This document shows, in pieces, positions 1 to 8,153 of a DNA stretch of 64,000 nt. The DNA is from Alphaproteobacteria bacterium (GTDB lineage: Bacteria > Pseudomonadota > Alphaproteobacteria > UBA7985 > JAUIBT01): positions 1 to 64,000 of the forward strand of contig JAUIBT010000015.1 in NCBI GenBank assembly GCA_030428255.1, read 5' to 3'. Position 1 is the first letter of the stretch. Every line of letters starts with the position of its first letter. The notes beneath the pieces were generated by a model. It did not search any database. It was not told the DNA's origin and saw nothing but the letters and a program-made list of their open reading frames with translations. The position numbers and the translations under genes are program-made.

Positions 1-1
1 G

Positions 2-109
2 GCTAGAACATATGACGACCTTTGGAAGGCCGTCGGCCAGATCTGCGACCTGTTCACGCCCCAGGAGTGCTGGAACTTCTTCAAGGCCGCAGGATGCGTT
101 GCAGACTAA
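2..109 (+). CDS. IS630-family transposase, C-terminal end (partial)
   Basis: The window opens inside a reading frame of 35 residues ending in TAA at 107-109. The tail carries the pattern DLFTPQECWNFFKAAG, which is the usual extreme C-terminus of IS630/Tc1-type DDE transposases (family form roughly FTPxECxNYFxxAGY). The catalytic core lies outside the window, so intactness cannot be judged. An inverted terminal repeat should lie shortly downstream, but I could not delimit it because the left end is missing. Only the C-terminal match supports the call. Confidence 0.8.
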   Translation, partial: ARTYDDLWKAVGQICDLFTPQECWNFFKAAGCVAD

Positions 110-193
110 TCGCCCGACGCTCTAGCCCAGGGGCTTAGCGGCAAGCTCAAACCCAGCGATGCAGGCCCAGCGATCCAGACCTAGCCGCGACGC

Positions 194-243
194 AAAAAAA
201 GCGCCTGGAGCTTGCAAGCTGAACCTGCAAGTTTCAGACGCTT
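194..243 (-). terminator. Rho-independent terminator of the lipoprotein gene
   Basis: On the minus strand a long hairpin with arms AAGCGTCTGAAACTTGCAGG and CTTGCAAGCTCCAGGCGCTT, only two mismatches apart and closed by a TTCAG loop, is followed by seven T residues. It lies about 105 bases after the stop of the gene at 349-866 and is oriented to end that transcript. Confidence 0.75.
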
Positions 244-348
244 CGCTGTGACCTTTGCAACGTACACAAAGGCCTCAGACCTTCACCGACTGCCGCTGGC
301 GCAAGAGCCCGCAGGCTCCGCCAATTAGCACAGCGGTGCGCAACCGAC

Positions 349-866
349 CTAGCGGCGCGAGATGCGCGTGGGAAGCTGCAAAACGATGGTGCCGTTGCGG
401 TCGAACACAACGCAGTCCAACTGGCCCGGGGTCACGTCCAAGCGACACTCTGCCAAAGCTGCGGCCTCAGCCTGCTCAGCGGTGGGATAGCCGAAGGCGA
501 CGCCATAAGGGCCCGATGGCGAAATCGCGAAGGCCTTGTTCTGCGGGTCGCTCTTGTACTGGCCGTGATAGTCGCGCGCACCCTCTGGGGTCCAATTGAT
601 ATCGGCCTCTGAAACGGTCACCGTGGCCCCGCCCGCGCTGGCTGTCGAGGTCGAGAAGTTGGGCGATTGGCTCGGCAAGGCACCGACCGGCGGCGGAACC
701 TGTTGAGCTGGCGCCGCGTTGCGGTTGCCTATCGAGCGAATGCGCTCGCTGAACTTGGAAAACCGTGAGCCCACGCGATCGCAGGAGCTCAGCGACATCA
801 CCAGCGCTCCGGCCAAAGCGAGCGCGGCTAGACGGCTCATCTTGCTGTTGGTCAACACCTGGAACA
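349..866 (-). CDS. Small lipoprotein with a DUF4189-like C-terminal domain
   Basis: A protein of about 172 residues. A hydrophobic N-terminus ends in a lipobox (LSSC), so it is probably lipidated and anchored to an envelope membrane. After a Pro/Ser-rich linker, the last ~85 residues contain W-x-P...YHGQY...AFAIS...GVAFG...A...AECR...DCVVF, resembling the small DUF4189-type domain in exported alphaproteobacterial proteins. The gene at 37860-38483 shares the same pattern. An upstream ATG exists at 876, but AAAGAGG lies 9 bases before the ATG at 866, which is preferred; the ATG at 840 is also possible. Function unknown. Confidence 0.7.
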
Positions 867-891
867 TGGGTCCCATCCTCTTTCACTTCTG

Positions 892-2646
892 CTATCGCAG
901 CGCGCGCACCAGCAAAAGCACCGGCGCAAGCCCTATGATAACGATCAAACACGCCCCGGCTGCCGATTCTTCCAGAAGGCCATCGCTGGCAAACTGGTAC
1001 ACGTGCGTAGCCAGAGTATTCATATTGAAGGGCCGCAGCAACAAAGTGGCTGGCAACTCCTTAACAGTATCCACAAATACCAACAAACCGCCCGTCAGCA
1101 GCCCTCCCGCCAACAACGGCAGGTGGATTTGCCACACAATTGCACGTCCTGAGCGACCCAAAGAGCGCGCCGCCCATTCCACATTTGGCCCGATCCGGCG
1201 GCTTACTTCGGCCAAGCTATTGTAAGCGCTCGCAAAAAAACGCAAACTATAAGCCAAGATCAAAGCAAAGGCAGTTCCGGTCAACCACAATCGCGGTCGC
1301 CAATCGAACCAAGCCAAGAACGCATGTGACAGTAGTTTGTCGATGCTCGTAAGCACCAGCAAAACCCCGAGGCCCATGACCACCCCTGGGATTGCGTAAC
1401 CTAAAGTAGCAAAGCTATCTAAAGTTGCAAGCTTTGAATTTGGTTGCAACCGTGCAGTGACAATCAGAGCCAACGCAACCAGGCCTGTAGCCAGCGCAGC
1501 AACCGTTCCAAGCCACAGCGTTGAGCCAAATGCGGCCAGCAAACTGTTGTCCAACCCCCAGCGCGCACTGTTGAGCGCGAGCCACACCAAGCGCGCGATC
1601 GGCAGCGCAAACGCCAGGCCCCAGGTCAGCAGCAAAAAGACATAGGCCAGCAGCAACCCCCTGCCCGCCAAGGGCTTGCGGCGCATGGCCCCGCCCTTAC
1701 TTGCATCCAGGGAGGCCCCCTTGACGTGCAACGCTTGCTTGCCCAGCAGCATGAAGGCCACAAAAACCAGCAGCCCGAGCGCCATTTGCGAAGCGGCTGG
1801 CAGATTGCCCCGATTGATCCAAAGATCGAACATGCCCGTGGTCAGCACCGGCACAGCAAAGAAATCGACCGTGCCGAAATCGGCCAAGCTTTCCATGGCC
1901 ACAATGGCGCTGCCCGCTGCGACTGCTGGCAAAAGCGGCGGCAGAACCAACCTGAAAAACCGCCGCCAAGCATCATGATCCAGCATGCGCCCCGCATCGA
2001 TCAGCGATTGGCCCATGCGTTGGATCGATACCAGCGTAATCAGGTAGACGTAGGGGTAGAGGACCAGCGCCAGCATGATCGCCGCCATGGGTAGGCTGCG
2101 CACCTCAAAGAACCAATAGTCGGCCTTCGACTGCCAGCCAAACAGCCAGCGCAGGCCTTTTTGCAACGGGCCAGCGTACTCCAACAAGTCGGTGTAAACG
2201 AACGCATTGACATAGGCGGGCACGGCCATCGGCAACAACATGAGCCCACCCAACCAGCGCCGCCCGGGGAATTGAAACAGCCCCACGATCATCGCCGCGC
2301 AAGCCCCGATCAAAGCCGCCCCAAGCACAGCAAGAAGCGTCAAGATCAGCGAGTTGCCTGCCAAGTGCCAAAGGCTGGAAGCGTCCAGCGCCTCAAACAA
2401 GCTGGTGCTTGCAGTCAAAGAAACGCCGAGCAGCGCCATCATTGGCAAAGCAAAAATCAGCAGCACGAGCCCGCGCGCCCACGGCCAGGTCGCCAAGCTG
2501 CGCAGCCCGAAGGACCGTAGCCTTAGGATGCCTGCCAGGACAGCCGAAGCCAGGGCAGCCGAAGCCATCCCCGCCCGACCACGCCCAGGTCTCTCACCTG
2601 GTTGAGGAGCTTGATTGCCGCGCTGCACGAAGCCTCCTGTGCGCAT
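892..2646 (-). CDS. Fe(III)-type ABC transporter permease (FbpB/ThiP-like, fused double domain)
   Basis: A protein of about 584 residues with roughly twelve hydrophobic segments in two homologous halves. Each half carries an EAA-type loop that docks to an ATPase: GRMLDHDAWRRFFRLVLPP in the first and ARSLGRSGRAIVWQIHLPL in the second. This layout is typical of FbpB/SfuB/AfuB iron permeases and related thiamine permeases, in the inner membrane. The start is uncertain: the ATG at 2646 has GGGAG four bases upstream, the ATG at 2568 would fit a shorter N-terminus, and the frame stays open to 2778. No binding protein or ATPase gene is adjacent, which is unusual. The last ~600 bases look less GC-rich than the rest. 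Confidence 0.85.
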   Translation of the reverse strand: MRTGGFVQRGNQAPQPGERPGRGRAGMASAALASAVLAGILRLRSFGLRSLATWPWARGLVLLIFALPMMALLGVSLTASTSLFEALDASSLWHLAGNSLILTLLAVLGAALIGACAAMIVGLFQFPGRRWLGGLMLLPMAVPAYVNAFVYTDLLEYAGPLQKGLRWLFGWQSKADYWFFEVRSLPMAAIMLALVLYPYVYLITLVSIQRMGQSLIDAGRMLDHDAWRRFFRLVLPPLLPAVAAGSAIVAMESLADFGTVDFFAVPVLTTGMFDLWINRGNLPAASQMALGLLVFVAFMLLGKQALHVKGASLDASKGGAMRRKPLAGRGLLLAYVFLLLTWGLAFALPIARLVWLALNSARWGLDNSLLAAFGSTLWLGTVAALATGLVALALIVTARLQPNSKLATLDSFATLGYAIPGVVMGLGVLLVLTSIDKLLSHAFLAWFDWRPRLWLTGTAFALILAYSLRFFASAYNSLAEVSRRIGPNVEWAARSLGRSGRAIVWQIHLPLLAGGLLTGGLLVFVDTVKELPATLLLRPFNMNTLATHVYQFASDGLLEESAAGACLIVIIGLAPVLLLVRALR

Positions 2647-2861
2647 CGCTCCCAACACTTGGAAGCCGATCGAAGGCGCGCTGCGTTCCGGTCGGTCACG
2701 CAACCCGCTCCACTCAATGAAAGGTCCCCTGGTCCACGAGCACCGCCAAGGCGGCAGCCCTGCCCGAGCTAGAAGCAAGCTAGACCGCTCCTCGCCCGGC
2801 GCCTTGACCTATAGCAAGACCCGGTTTTCGTGCTGAGATATGGGACGGATTTAGTCCTATG

Positions 2862-3365
2862 TCAAAGAGCTTTCAAAAGCGTCAGCTTGTGCTTGATCGG
2901 TGCATGCTGGTTTTGCTCCCTGCCAAGGGCGTCGGTGGGCCGGTCAGGTTCGCCGTCCTCTGGTCCATCATTGGACTGCCCCAGGCTGCTCCTTTCAAGA
3001 TGCGCTTCGACCTGCTGCTTGATGTTGTGAAGTTCCGCCAGCGTTTCGGTCAGGTCATCCTGCTGCTGCCGCAAACGCTCGATTCGATCCTCGACCCGGT
3101 TCAACAACAAGCGGCTTTGCTCAATTTGGCCGTCGTTGAGCGCGTAGAGCTCCATGTACTCGGCAATCTCCTGCAAGCTGAAGCCCATGCGTTTGCCCCG
3201 CTGAATGATCTCCAACCGCGCACGGTCGCGATAGCTGTAAATCCGCGTGCTATTGATTCGCTGGGGCGACAGAAGCCCCTTTTCCTCATACAGGCGAATG
3301 GCGCGATGGGTCAGGCCAAACTCGTCGGCCAGATCCGAAATGCCATACAGCTTGTCCTTATCCAT
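2862..3365 (-). CDS. MerR-family transcriptional regulator, LiuR-like
   Basis: A 167-residue regulator. The first ~75 residues form the MerR winged helix-turn-helix (YGISDLADEFGLTHRAIRLY, then RIYSYRDRARLEIIQRGKR), followed by a dimerisation coiled coil to about residue 125 and a polar tail. The DNA-binding sequence is close to LiuR, the proteobacterial regulator of branched-chain amino-acid and fatty-acid degradation; no metal-binding cysteines are visible. Its ATG overlaps the end of the upstream acyl-CoA ligase by 8 bases (ATGGATAA), so the two are translationally coupled. It probably controls this operon through the palindrome at 5271-5286. The LiuR assignment is inference. Confidence 0.85.
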   Translation of the reverse strand: MDKDKLYGISDLADEFGLTHRAIRLYEEKGLLSPQRINSTRIYSYRDRARLEIIQRGKRMGFSLQEIAEYMELYALNDGQIEQSRLLLNRVEDRIERLRQQQDDLTETLAELHNIKQQVEAHLERSSLGQSNDGPEDGEPDRPTDALGREQNQHAPIKHKLTLLKAL

Positions 3366-5142
3366 GTTGCTGCTCGCCCGCCTCTTCGGCTTCGATTTCA
3401 GCTTCGATTTCAGCTTCGATTTCCAGGCGTAGGTCTTTGCGCGACGGTTTGCCGATCAAGGTTTTGGGCAGAGCATCGCGGAACACGATATCTCGCGGCA
3501 TTTCGATCTTGGACAAATATTCGGTCAGGAAATCTTCCAGCGCTTCCTTTTCGACAGTTTGACCCGCCTTCAGTGCCACATAGGCCACCGGTGCTTCACC
3601 GCGGTAATCATCCGGCATGCCAAGAACCAAGGCTTCCGCCACCGCTGGGTGCTTATACAGGGCATCTTCGATAGCGCGCGGATAGACCTTGAAGCCTGAG
3701 GCAATGATCATGTCTTTGACGCGGTCGTTGATGAAAATATAGCCCTCCTCATCCTGATAGCCCACGTCGCCAGTACGGAAGTAGCCGTCCACAAAGCTGG
3801 CCTCTGTAGCCTCTGGGTTGTTGTAATAGCCCATAAAGACGTTCGGGCCCTTAAAGCACAGCTCACCACTTTCGCCTTGTGGCATGACCTTGCTGGGCTC
3901 GTCCAGATCGCGCACGCTCAGCTCAACCGCTGGCCAGGTCAAACCAATCGAGCCCGCCTTGTTGACGCCCTCAAAGGGGTTGGAGGTCAAGACCGGCGAG
4001 GTCTCGGATAAACCGTAGCCCTCGACCACCGTCGCGCCCGCCAGCTCCTCAAAGCTGGCCTTGACTTCGGCGGGCAGAGGCGCGCCACCTGAGATGCAGT
4101 ACTCCAACGAACTAAGGTCATACTTCTCGCGCAGGGGCGAGTTGATCACCGCCTGGAATATGGTCGGCACCGCGCACAGCACATTGGGTTTTTGCTTATC
4201 AATCAGAGCCATTAACTGGCGCAGTTCAAAGCGCGGCATCATCACCATCTTCAGCCCTAAGGCAATGGAATAGTTCATCACCGAGGTCATGGCAAAGATG
4301 TGGAAGAAGGGCAGCACCGCCATGTGCGAGGAGCCCTCAGGCAGCGGTGGCAGCCAATCAAGCGCCTGTTCGACGTTGGCTGCTATGTTGCGATGGCTAA
4401 GCATGGCAGCCTTGGGCCGCCCGGTGGTGCCGCCGGTAAATTGTAGCACCGCAAGCTGCTCGGGCTTGATCTCGGGATAGTCCGCCTGCCCTACGCTGGC
4501 CATCAGGACCGCGTGGTGGACCAGCTTGCTGGACTCCAGCTTACTCACCACATCTGCGCCCTTAAAAGCGCGGAACAACAGCGACTTGGTAAAGGGCAGC
4601 GAATTGGTGAAGGGGATCATCACCACATGCTGTACATGCGCCGAGGCTTCTGCCACCTCAGCCACCTTTTGCACGATGGCCTTGAGATTAAAGCTGACCA
4701 GCACCTTGGGCGCGACGGTCTCGACCAAATCACTCAGCTCAGCTTCGGTGTAGAGCGGATTGAAGTTGACCACCACGGCACCCAGCTTGAGCACCGCGTA
4801 ATAGTAAATGATGAACTGCGGTGCATTGGGCATCACCAAGCCCACGCGATCACCCGGCCCCACGCCGAGATCCTGTAGCCCCTTGGCCACCCGCTCGACC
4901 TTCTGGCCAAGCAAACCATAGCTGCGTTGCTGGCCCATGAAGGAGGTTGCGATTGCGTCAGGCTTGTCCGCAACGGTGCGATCAAAGGTCTGCGTTATGG
5001 GCATCGCGCCATACTCGTCGCGCAAGCGGGGGCGCCTTGGCTCAAGGGGGAAATCGGCCAGCGCTGATCCGGCTGCAAGATCTCCGGCCTCGCGCGCTGT
5101 TCCCGCGGCTGCAAAAAGACTGTAACCAGAAAGACGCAACAT
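3358..5142 (-). CDS. fadD: Long-chain-fatty-acid--CoA ligase
   Basis: A 594-residue acyl-adenylate-forming enzyme that activates fatty acids with ATP and CoA. The phosphate-binding motif FTGGTTGRPKA is near residue 235, followed by GYGLSETSP and then YFRTGDVG...DRVKDMIIASGFKVYP in the C-terminal domain, all characteristic of the family. AGGAG seven bases before the ATG supports this start. The C-terminal tail carries a short EIEA repeat (LEIEAEIEAEIEAE) made by a 12-bp tandem repeat at 3389-3424. The gene overlaps the MerR regulator downstream. Chain-length preference cannot be read from the sequence. Confidence 0.92.
   Translation of the reverse strand: MLRLSGYSLFAAAGTAREAGDLAAGSALADFPLEPRRPRLRDEYGAMPITQTFDRTVADKPDAIATSFMGQQRSYGLLGQKVERVAKGLQDLGVGPGDRVGLVMPNAPQFIIYYYAVLKLGAVVVNFNPLYTEAELSDLVETVAPKVLVSFNLKAIVQKVAEVAEASAHVQHVVMIPFTNSLPFTKSLLFRAFKGADVVSKLESSKLVHHAVLMASVGQADYPEIKPEQLAVLQFTGGTTGRPKAAMLSHRNIAANVEQALDWLPPLPEGSSHMAVLPFFHIFAMTSVMNYSIALGLKMVMMPRFELRQLMALIDKQKPNVLCAVPTIFQAVINSPLREKYDLSSLEYCISGGAPLPAEVKASFEELAGATVVEGYGLSETSPVLTSNPFEGVNKAGSIGLTWPAVELSVRDLDEPSKVMPQGESGELCFKGPNVFMGYYNNPEATEASFVDGYFRTGDVGYQDEEGYIFINDRVKDMIIASGFKVYPRAIEDALYKHPAVAEALVLGMPDDYRGEAPVAYVALKAGQTVEKEALEDFLTEYLSKIEMPRDIVFRDALPKTLIGKPSRKDLRLEIEAEIEAEIEAEEAGEQQHG
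3389..3424. repeat. 12-bp tandem repeat, three units, in the acyl-CoA ligase tail
   Basis: Three consecutive copies of gcttcgatttca (last base changed in the third) encode the EIEA repeats at the C-terminus of the ligase. It is in frame and probably arose by slippage. Confidence 0.85.
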
Positions 5143-5270
5143 AAATGGCTCCTCATGACGTGGGCAACTGCCTCGATCTCTTGGGTCGTTCAGCTGGGGT
5201 GTTCAACAGGCTTGGAAACTGGCTGCCCCCCATGTTTCCCATCGAGGCACAACGCGATATGCGCCGCATC

Positions 5271-5286
5271 TTTACCTTAAGGTAAA
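5271..5286. promoter_or_regulatory. Perfect 16-bp palindrome, candidate operator of the MerR/LiuR-like regulator
   Basis: TTTACCTTAAGGTAAA is a perfect inverted repeat about 130 bases upstream of the ligase start. Its form resembles LiuR-type MerR operators (TTTACG...CGTAAA, from memory). Position and symmetry fit autoregulation of the ligase-regulator operon. No convincing -35/-10 pair was identified around it. Confidence 0.6.
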
Positions 5287-5360
5287 GCTGTTAACCCAAG
5301 CAATACATAATTTTCCCAAAGGGCATCACGTTTTCTTGCGATCTTGTTGCATGCCGTAGA

Positions 5361-5435
5361 CCAGCTGCCTGTGGACCAACTGCCTGTGGACCAACTGCCT
5401 GTGGACCAACTGCCTGTGGACCAACTGCCTGTGGA
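5361..5435. repeat. 15-bp tandem repeat, five units
   Basis: Five head-to-tail copies of ccaactgcctgtgga, with one substitution in the first copy, lie in the gap between the acyl-CoA ligase and the ABM-domain gene. No gene is convincingly encoded across them. The rest of the gap 5143-5537 holds only the palindrome at 5271. Confidence 0.95.
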
Positions 5436-5537
5436 CCGGCGCATTTTCGGGCATCGTTGCAGGTCGAAACATTGCTAGCTAAGTTCAGGCCGCCCTGCCA
5501 CACTGGCACGGCTCCATACCAGCAGAGGAATGCCGTC

Positions 5538-5873
5538 GTGTATCTTGTGGTTTTCATGTCCCAGCGCAGCAGCGCAGACGAGACCGGCTATGGCGCCATG
5601 GCCGATGCCATGGAGGCTCTGGCAGCCAAGCAAGCTGGCTTTGTGCGCATTCAGTCTTGGCGCGATGATCACGGCCACGGCTGCACTCTGTCTTGGTGGG
5701 ACAGCCTGGAGGCCATAGCTGCGTGGAAAGCCGACGCCCGCCATCAGGTCGCCCAACAGCGCGGCAAGGCGCTGTGGTACGACAGCTTTGAATTGCAGGT
5801 TTGCAAGGTCGAACGTGCCTATGATTTCAAGGCAAGCCCGAGTGGGCTGACGGCCCCGCACCCGAAGGCCTAG
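5538..5873 (+). CDS. Antibiotic biosynthesis monooxygenase (ABM) domain protein
   Basis: With a GTG start at 5538 this is a 111-residue single-domain protein, the usual length of the ABM dimeric ferredoxin-like fold. The pattern YLVVFMSQ...YGAMADAMEALA...GFVRIQSWRD...LSWWDSLEAIAAWK...HQVAQQRGK..WYDSFELQVCKVERAY matches a common ABM subgroup of heme- or cofactor-free oxygenases and small stress proteins. The frame is open to an ATG at 5457, but AGAGGA eight bases before the GTG and the fold boundary favour 5538. Substrate unknown. Confidence 0.8.
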   Translation: MYLVVFMSQRSSADETGYGAMADAMEALAAKQAGFVRIQSWRDDHGHGCTLSWWDSLEAIAAWKADARHQVAQQRGKALWYDSFELQVCKVERAYDFKASPSGLTAPHPKA

Positions 5874-5901
5874 CGCAAAGCCCGAGCGATCGCCCTGGGT
5901 T

Positions 5902-5935
5902 GCGCGAAAACCTGGGTGGCGCGAAAACCTGGGTG
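5902..5935. repeat. 17-bp direct repeat, two tandem units
   Basis: Two perfect adjacent copies of gcgcgaaaacctgggtg lie just after the ABM gene and before the end of the convergent nucleoside operon. Confidence 0.85.
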
Positions 5936-6045
5936 GCGCCAAAAGCCGCCCGGGGCCTATTTGCCTCAAAATCAAAAAGTCAGTGCCCAGTGAATGCCTG
6001 TAATTCGACGAAACCTGCTCTGGCACGCTTGGGCGGCGCGCAGCC

Positions 6046-7014
6046 CTACTTGATGTAGGGCTGGCCGATTGCAGCAGGCGGCGTCGGCCGGCCGATGAAG
6101 CCCGCCAGCAGCAGCACGGTCAAGACATAAGGCAAGGCCAGCATGAGCTGGGTTGGCAGCTCGCCGACCAAGGGCAATTCCACCCCTTCCAACCGCGTTG
6201 ACAGGGATTCCAAGAAGCCGAACATCAAGCAGGCCCCCAGTGCGCGGAACGGTCGCCAGTTGCCAAAAATCACTGCTGCCAGCGCGATATAGCCCTTGCC
6301 CGCCGACATCTCCCGCGCGAAGCCTGCGCCCAAGGCCACCGACAAGTAGGCGCCCGCGATGCCACACAGCAGGCCACCGAGGATCAGCGCGCGGTAGCGC
6401 AACCAAAAGACCGAAATGCCCGCGGTATCGACGGCCTCGGGCACCTCGCCCACGGCGCGCAGGCGCAAGCCAAAGCGGGTGCGATAGAGAATAAATGCTG
6501 TCGCAGGCACCGAGATCAGCGCCAAGTAGACCAGCAGATTGTGGCCCGACAGCAGCTCGCTATAGATCGGTCCCAACAGGGGTACGTCTTTGAGCATGTC
6601 CGAGAGCCACAGCGTGTTCGGGCTAAAGCGCAAGTCGTTGGTCAGCGCGGGCGTCTGACCGCCGCGCCCATAGACCGCGTGCCCGACCACTATGGTGAGG
6701 CCCATGGCCAGCATGTTGATCGCCAGACCCGACACCACCTGATCGCCGCGGTGGGTGATGGTGGCAAAGCCGTGCAAAGCCGACAGGCTCATTGTCGCGA
6801 TCATGGCCGCACCCAGCCCGACCCAGACCGAGCCACTGGCGGTGGTCACGGCTGCCGCGACGAAGGCCCCCGACAGCAATTTTCCTTCAAGGCTAATATC
6901 AACAATGCCCGAGCGCTCGGCGAAGATGCCCGCCATGGCACAGAGCATAAGCGGTGAGGCCAAACGCAAAGTGGCGTCCAGCGTCAGGATGAAAGGCATG
7001 ATCATCTCGTTCAT
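6046..7014 (-). CDS. Nucleoside ABC transporter permease (NupQ/YufQ-like)
   Basis: A 322-residue inner-membrane permease of the BPD_transp_2 type. AGIFAERSGIVDISLEG in the first loop and about nine hydrophobic segments match YufQ/NupQ subunits of BMP-dependent nucleoside importers. Its start overlaps the end of the other permease by 4 bases (ATGA), so both are translated together as a heterodimeric channel. It is the last gene of the operon running from 13640. Confidence 0.9.
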   Translation of the reverse strand: MNEMIMPFILTLDATLRLASPLMLCAMAGIFAERSGIVDISLEGKLLSGAFVAAAVTTASGSVWVGLGAAMIATMSLSALHGFATITHRGDQVVSGLAINMLAMGLTIVVGHAVYGRGGQTPALTNDLRFSPNTLWLSDMLKDVPLLGPIYSELLSGHNLLVYLALISVPATAFILYRTRFGLRLRAVGEVPEAVDTAGISVFWLRYRALILGGLLCGIAGAYLSVALGAGFAREMSAGKGYIALAAVIFGNWRPFRALGACLMFGFLESLSTRLEGVELPLVGELPTQLMLALPYVLTVLLLAGFIGRPTPPAAIGQPYIK

Positions 7015-8153
7015 GATGGGCCTCCTTCCGGGTTGGCTTTGCGCGGCAAAATCAGCGCCAAGATCCGCGCCAGCCAGGGGTCAAACATGTAGTAGAGCGC
7101 GCCTGAGAAGAGGATGATCAAGCCTTGGATTAAGGTGACCATTTCACGCGTGATGCTTTGGTAGTTGAAATCGATCTCGGTGCCGCCTTGATAGAGCGCA
7201 CCGAACAGCAAACTGGCCAGCAAGATGCCGACCGGGTGGTTGCGACCGATCAAGGCGACCGCAATGCCAACGAACCCATATTGGCCGGAAAAGTTCAAGA
7301 TTACCCGCTGCTGGGCGCCTGCAACCTCGTTCAGCGCCATCATGCCCGCTAGAGCGCCTGAAATCGCCATGGTCAGCAAGACGATGCGCGGCACGCGAAT
7401 GCCCGCATAGTGGGCGGCATCGGGGTTGTTGCCGATACCGCGAATTTCATAGCCAAGACGCGTGCGCCAAATTAGCATCCAAGTGCCGACCAGCGCCAAA
7501 AGAGCCACGAAGAACGACAGGTTCATGGGTGAGTTGGCCACCTGATCGAAGCCCAGCCAGTGCAGCACATCATGGGTTTTGTGCAGCACGGCGTTGCTTG
7601 GGAAGGGTGGTGTCTGCGGCGACATCTGGCCAGGCTGCATCATGGGGCCTGACAACAGACTGACCATGATGGCTGAGGCGATAAAGTTGAACATGATGGT
7701 GGTGATCACGATGTGGCTGCCGCGATAGGCTTGCAAATAGCCCGGGATCAGCGCCCACAGCGCGCCAAAGGCCGCCGAGACCAAAATCACCATCGGCACC
7801 ATCAAAATCGCTGGCAAGGTCGGGCCCAAGGACATGACCAGCAAGCCCACACCCAGACCGCCCAAAGTGACCTGCCCCTCACCGCCGATATTGAACAGCT
7901 TGGCGTGAAAGGCCACCGCCACCGCCAGACCGGTGAAGATAAAGTTGGTGGCATAATACAGGGTATAGCCCAAGTTTCCGGGGTACAAAAAGGGGCCTTG
8001 GAACAAGGTCCACAGCACCTCGCGCGGGTTTTCGCCCAGCGCCCAGATCACCACCGCACAGGCCAGAAAGGCCACCGCAATATTGATCAGCGGCAGCAGC
8101 AAAACCTCGGCCCAGCGCGGCAGAGGCGGTGGTGTGCCCAAAGACTTAAACAT
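7011..8153 (-). CDS. Nucleoside ABC transporter permease (NupP/YufP-like)
   Basis: A 380-residue membrane protein with about nine transmembrane segments. FHAKLFNIGGEGQVTLGGLG near residue 85 is the signature of YufP/NupP permeases, the larger of the two permeases of BMP-type nucleoside importers. It overlaps the upstream ATPase gene by 8 bases and the downstream permease by 4, so it is tightly coupled. Confidence 0.9.
   Translation of the reverse strand: MFKSLGTPPPLPRWAEVLLLPLINIAVAFLACAVVIWALGENPREVLWTLFQGPFLYPGNLGYTLYYATNFIFTGLAVAVAFHAKLFNIGGEGQVTLGGLGVGLLVMSLGPTLPAILMVPMVILVSAAFGALWALIPGYLQAYRGSHIVITTIMFNFIASAIMVSLLSGPMMQPGQMSPQTPPFPSNAVLHKTHDVLHWLGFDQVANSPMNLSFFVALLALVGTWMLIWRTRLGYEIRGIGNNPDAAHYAGIRVPRIVLLTMAISGALAGMMALNEVAGAQQRVILNFSGQYGFVGIAVALIGRNHPVGILLASLLFGALYQGGTEIDFNYQSITREMVTLIQGLIILFSGALYYMFDPWLARILALILPRKANPEGGPS

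Noticed and set aside
5291-5557. 88-codon minus-strand frame containing VGPQA repeats
   Set aside because: The repeats simply translate the 15-bp array; there is no ribosome site or conserved part, and it overlaps the ABM gene start.
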